Under the pieces are notes generated by a model. It had not been told where the DNA came from. It did no database searches and saw only the letters and a program-made list of their open reading frames with translations. The position numbers and the translations under genes are program-made. DNA of 64,000 bases. Source: Nocardioides anomalus. GTDB lineage: Bacteria; Actinomycetota; Actinomycetes; Propionibacteriales; Nocardioidaceae. Where the stretch lies: positions 806,001 through 870,000 of the forward strand of contig NZ_CP049257.1 in assembly GCF_011046535.1 (NCBI RefSeq), in the 5' to 3' direction. Shown piece after piece: positions 63,916-64,000 of this stretch (its first letter is position 1; the number at the start of each line of letters is the position of its first letter).

Positions 63916-64000
63916 TTGCACGTCGGCGTGGACAGCTTCGTCTCGCGGGTCACCGACCCGTCGACCGGTCATGTCGTCGGCCCCGCCGAGCGGATGGCCC
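63916..64000 (+). CDS. LLM-class F420-dependent oxidoreductase (3' end outside window)
   Basis: A TTG start at 63916, preceded by CGGAGG, opens the sequence MHVGVDSFVSRVTDPSTGHV followed by VGPAERMA at the edge. This beginning is shared by many actinobacterial LLM flavin- or F420-dependent oxidoreductases. Only 28 complete codons are visible, so the assignment rests on the N-terminal pattern. Confidence 0.6.
   Translation, partial: MHVGVDSFVSRVTDPSTGHVVGPAERMA

Overview
The window is very GC-rich, with strong G/C bias at third codon positions, many GTG starts and many ATGA/GTGA stop-start overlaps. It encodes F420-type LLM oxidoreductases, a GAF-ANTAR protein, an MDMPI/DinB-type (mycothiol-associated) protein, PHO boxes of the actinobacterial 11-bp direct-repeat type, and a Pls/PosA-type NRPS-like protein. 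Together these indicate a chromosome of an Actinomycetota bacterium, most likely of the Nocardioides/Propionibacteriales type (inference; no rRNA is present). No prophage, insertion sequence or CRISPR array was seen.

Layout. 1-3.3 kb: tail of a HAD hydrolase, an LLM oxidoreductase, and three small envelope/stress-type proteins (a helical protein, a DUF1469 holin-like protein, a DUF3618 protein). 3.4-8.6 kb: a tightly coupled run of a zinc alcohol dehydrogenase and four glycosyltransferases of different folds. 8.8-14.3 kb: a GAF-ANTAR regulator, a zwf-GH15 (trehalase/glucoamylase-like) pair read leftward with a candidate SigB/SigF-type promoter, and a secreted Ig-like protein. 14.4-19.8 kb: a secreted CocE-type hydrolase, small proteins, an MMPL transporter and a stand-alone CBM48 protein. 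19.8-29.7 kb: a sugar locus with two divergent ROK regulators, a ribose/xylose-type ABC importer, a Gfo/Idh/MocA dehydrogenase, xylose isomerase and a TIM-barrel isomerase. It is closed by a 35-bp perfect inverted repeat.

32-43 kb: a phosphate locus with unusual composition. PHO boxes precede pstC and pstA. Then come a membrane-anchored PstS, a 914-residue membrane-anchored protein with a PstS-like stretch, a sortase-fold protein that has lost its catalytic His, Cys and Arg, a second PstS fused to Ig-like repeats, and finally pstB. 43-52.6 kb: a lytic transglycosylase, a compact phosphopantetheinyl transferase, an M1 peptidase and a Pls/PosA-family NRPS-like gene broken by a one-base expansion of a G-run. 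Divergent from it is ppk2 with a shared PHO box, then a 7 x 16-bp minisatellite and a PHO-box-preceded Pit phosphate transporter. High-affinity uptake, low-affinity uptake and polyphosphate metabolism therefore appear to share one PhoP-type control.

52.6-64 kb: a cation/proton antiporter, an endonuclease III-like protein, tRNA-Arg(UCU), a PD-(D/E)XK nuclease-like protein, a GH6 glycosidase, aminopeptidase P, and a PrsW protease with two dynamin-like GTPases. The start of another LLM oxidoreductase runs off the right edge.
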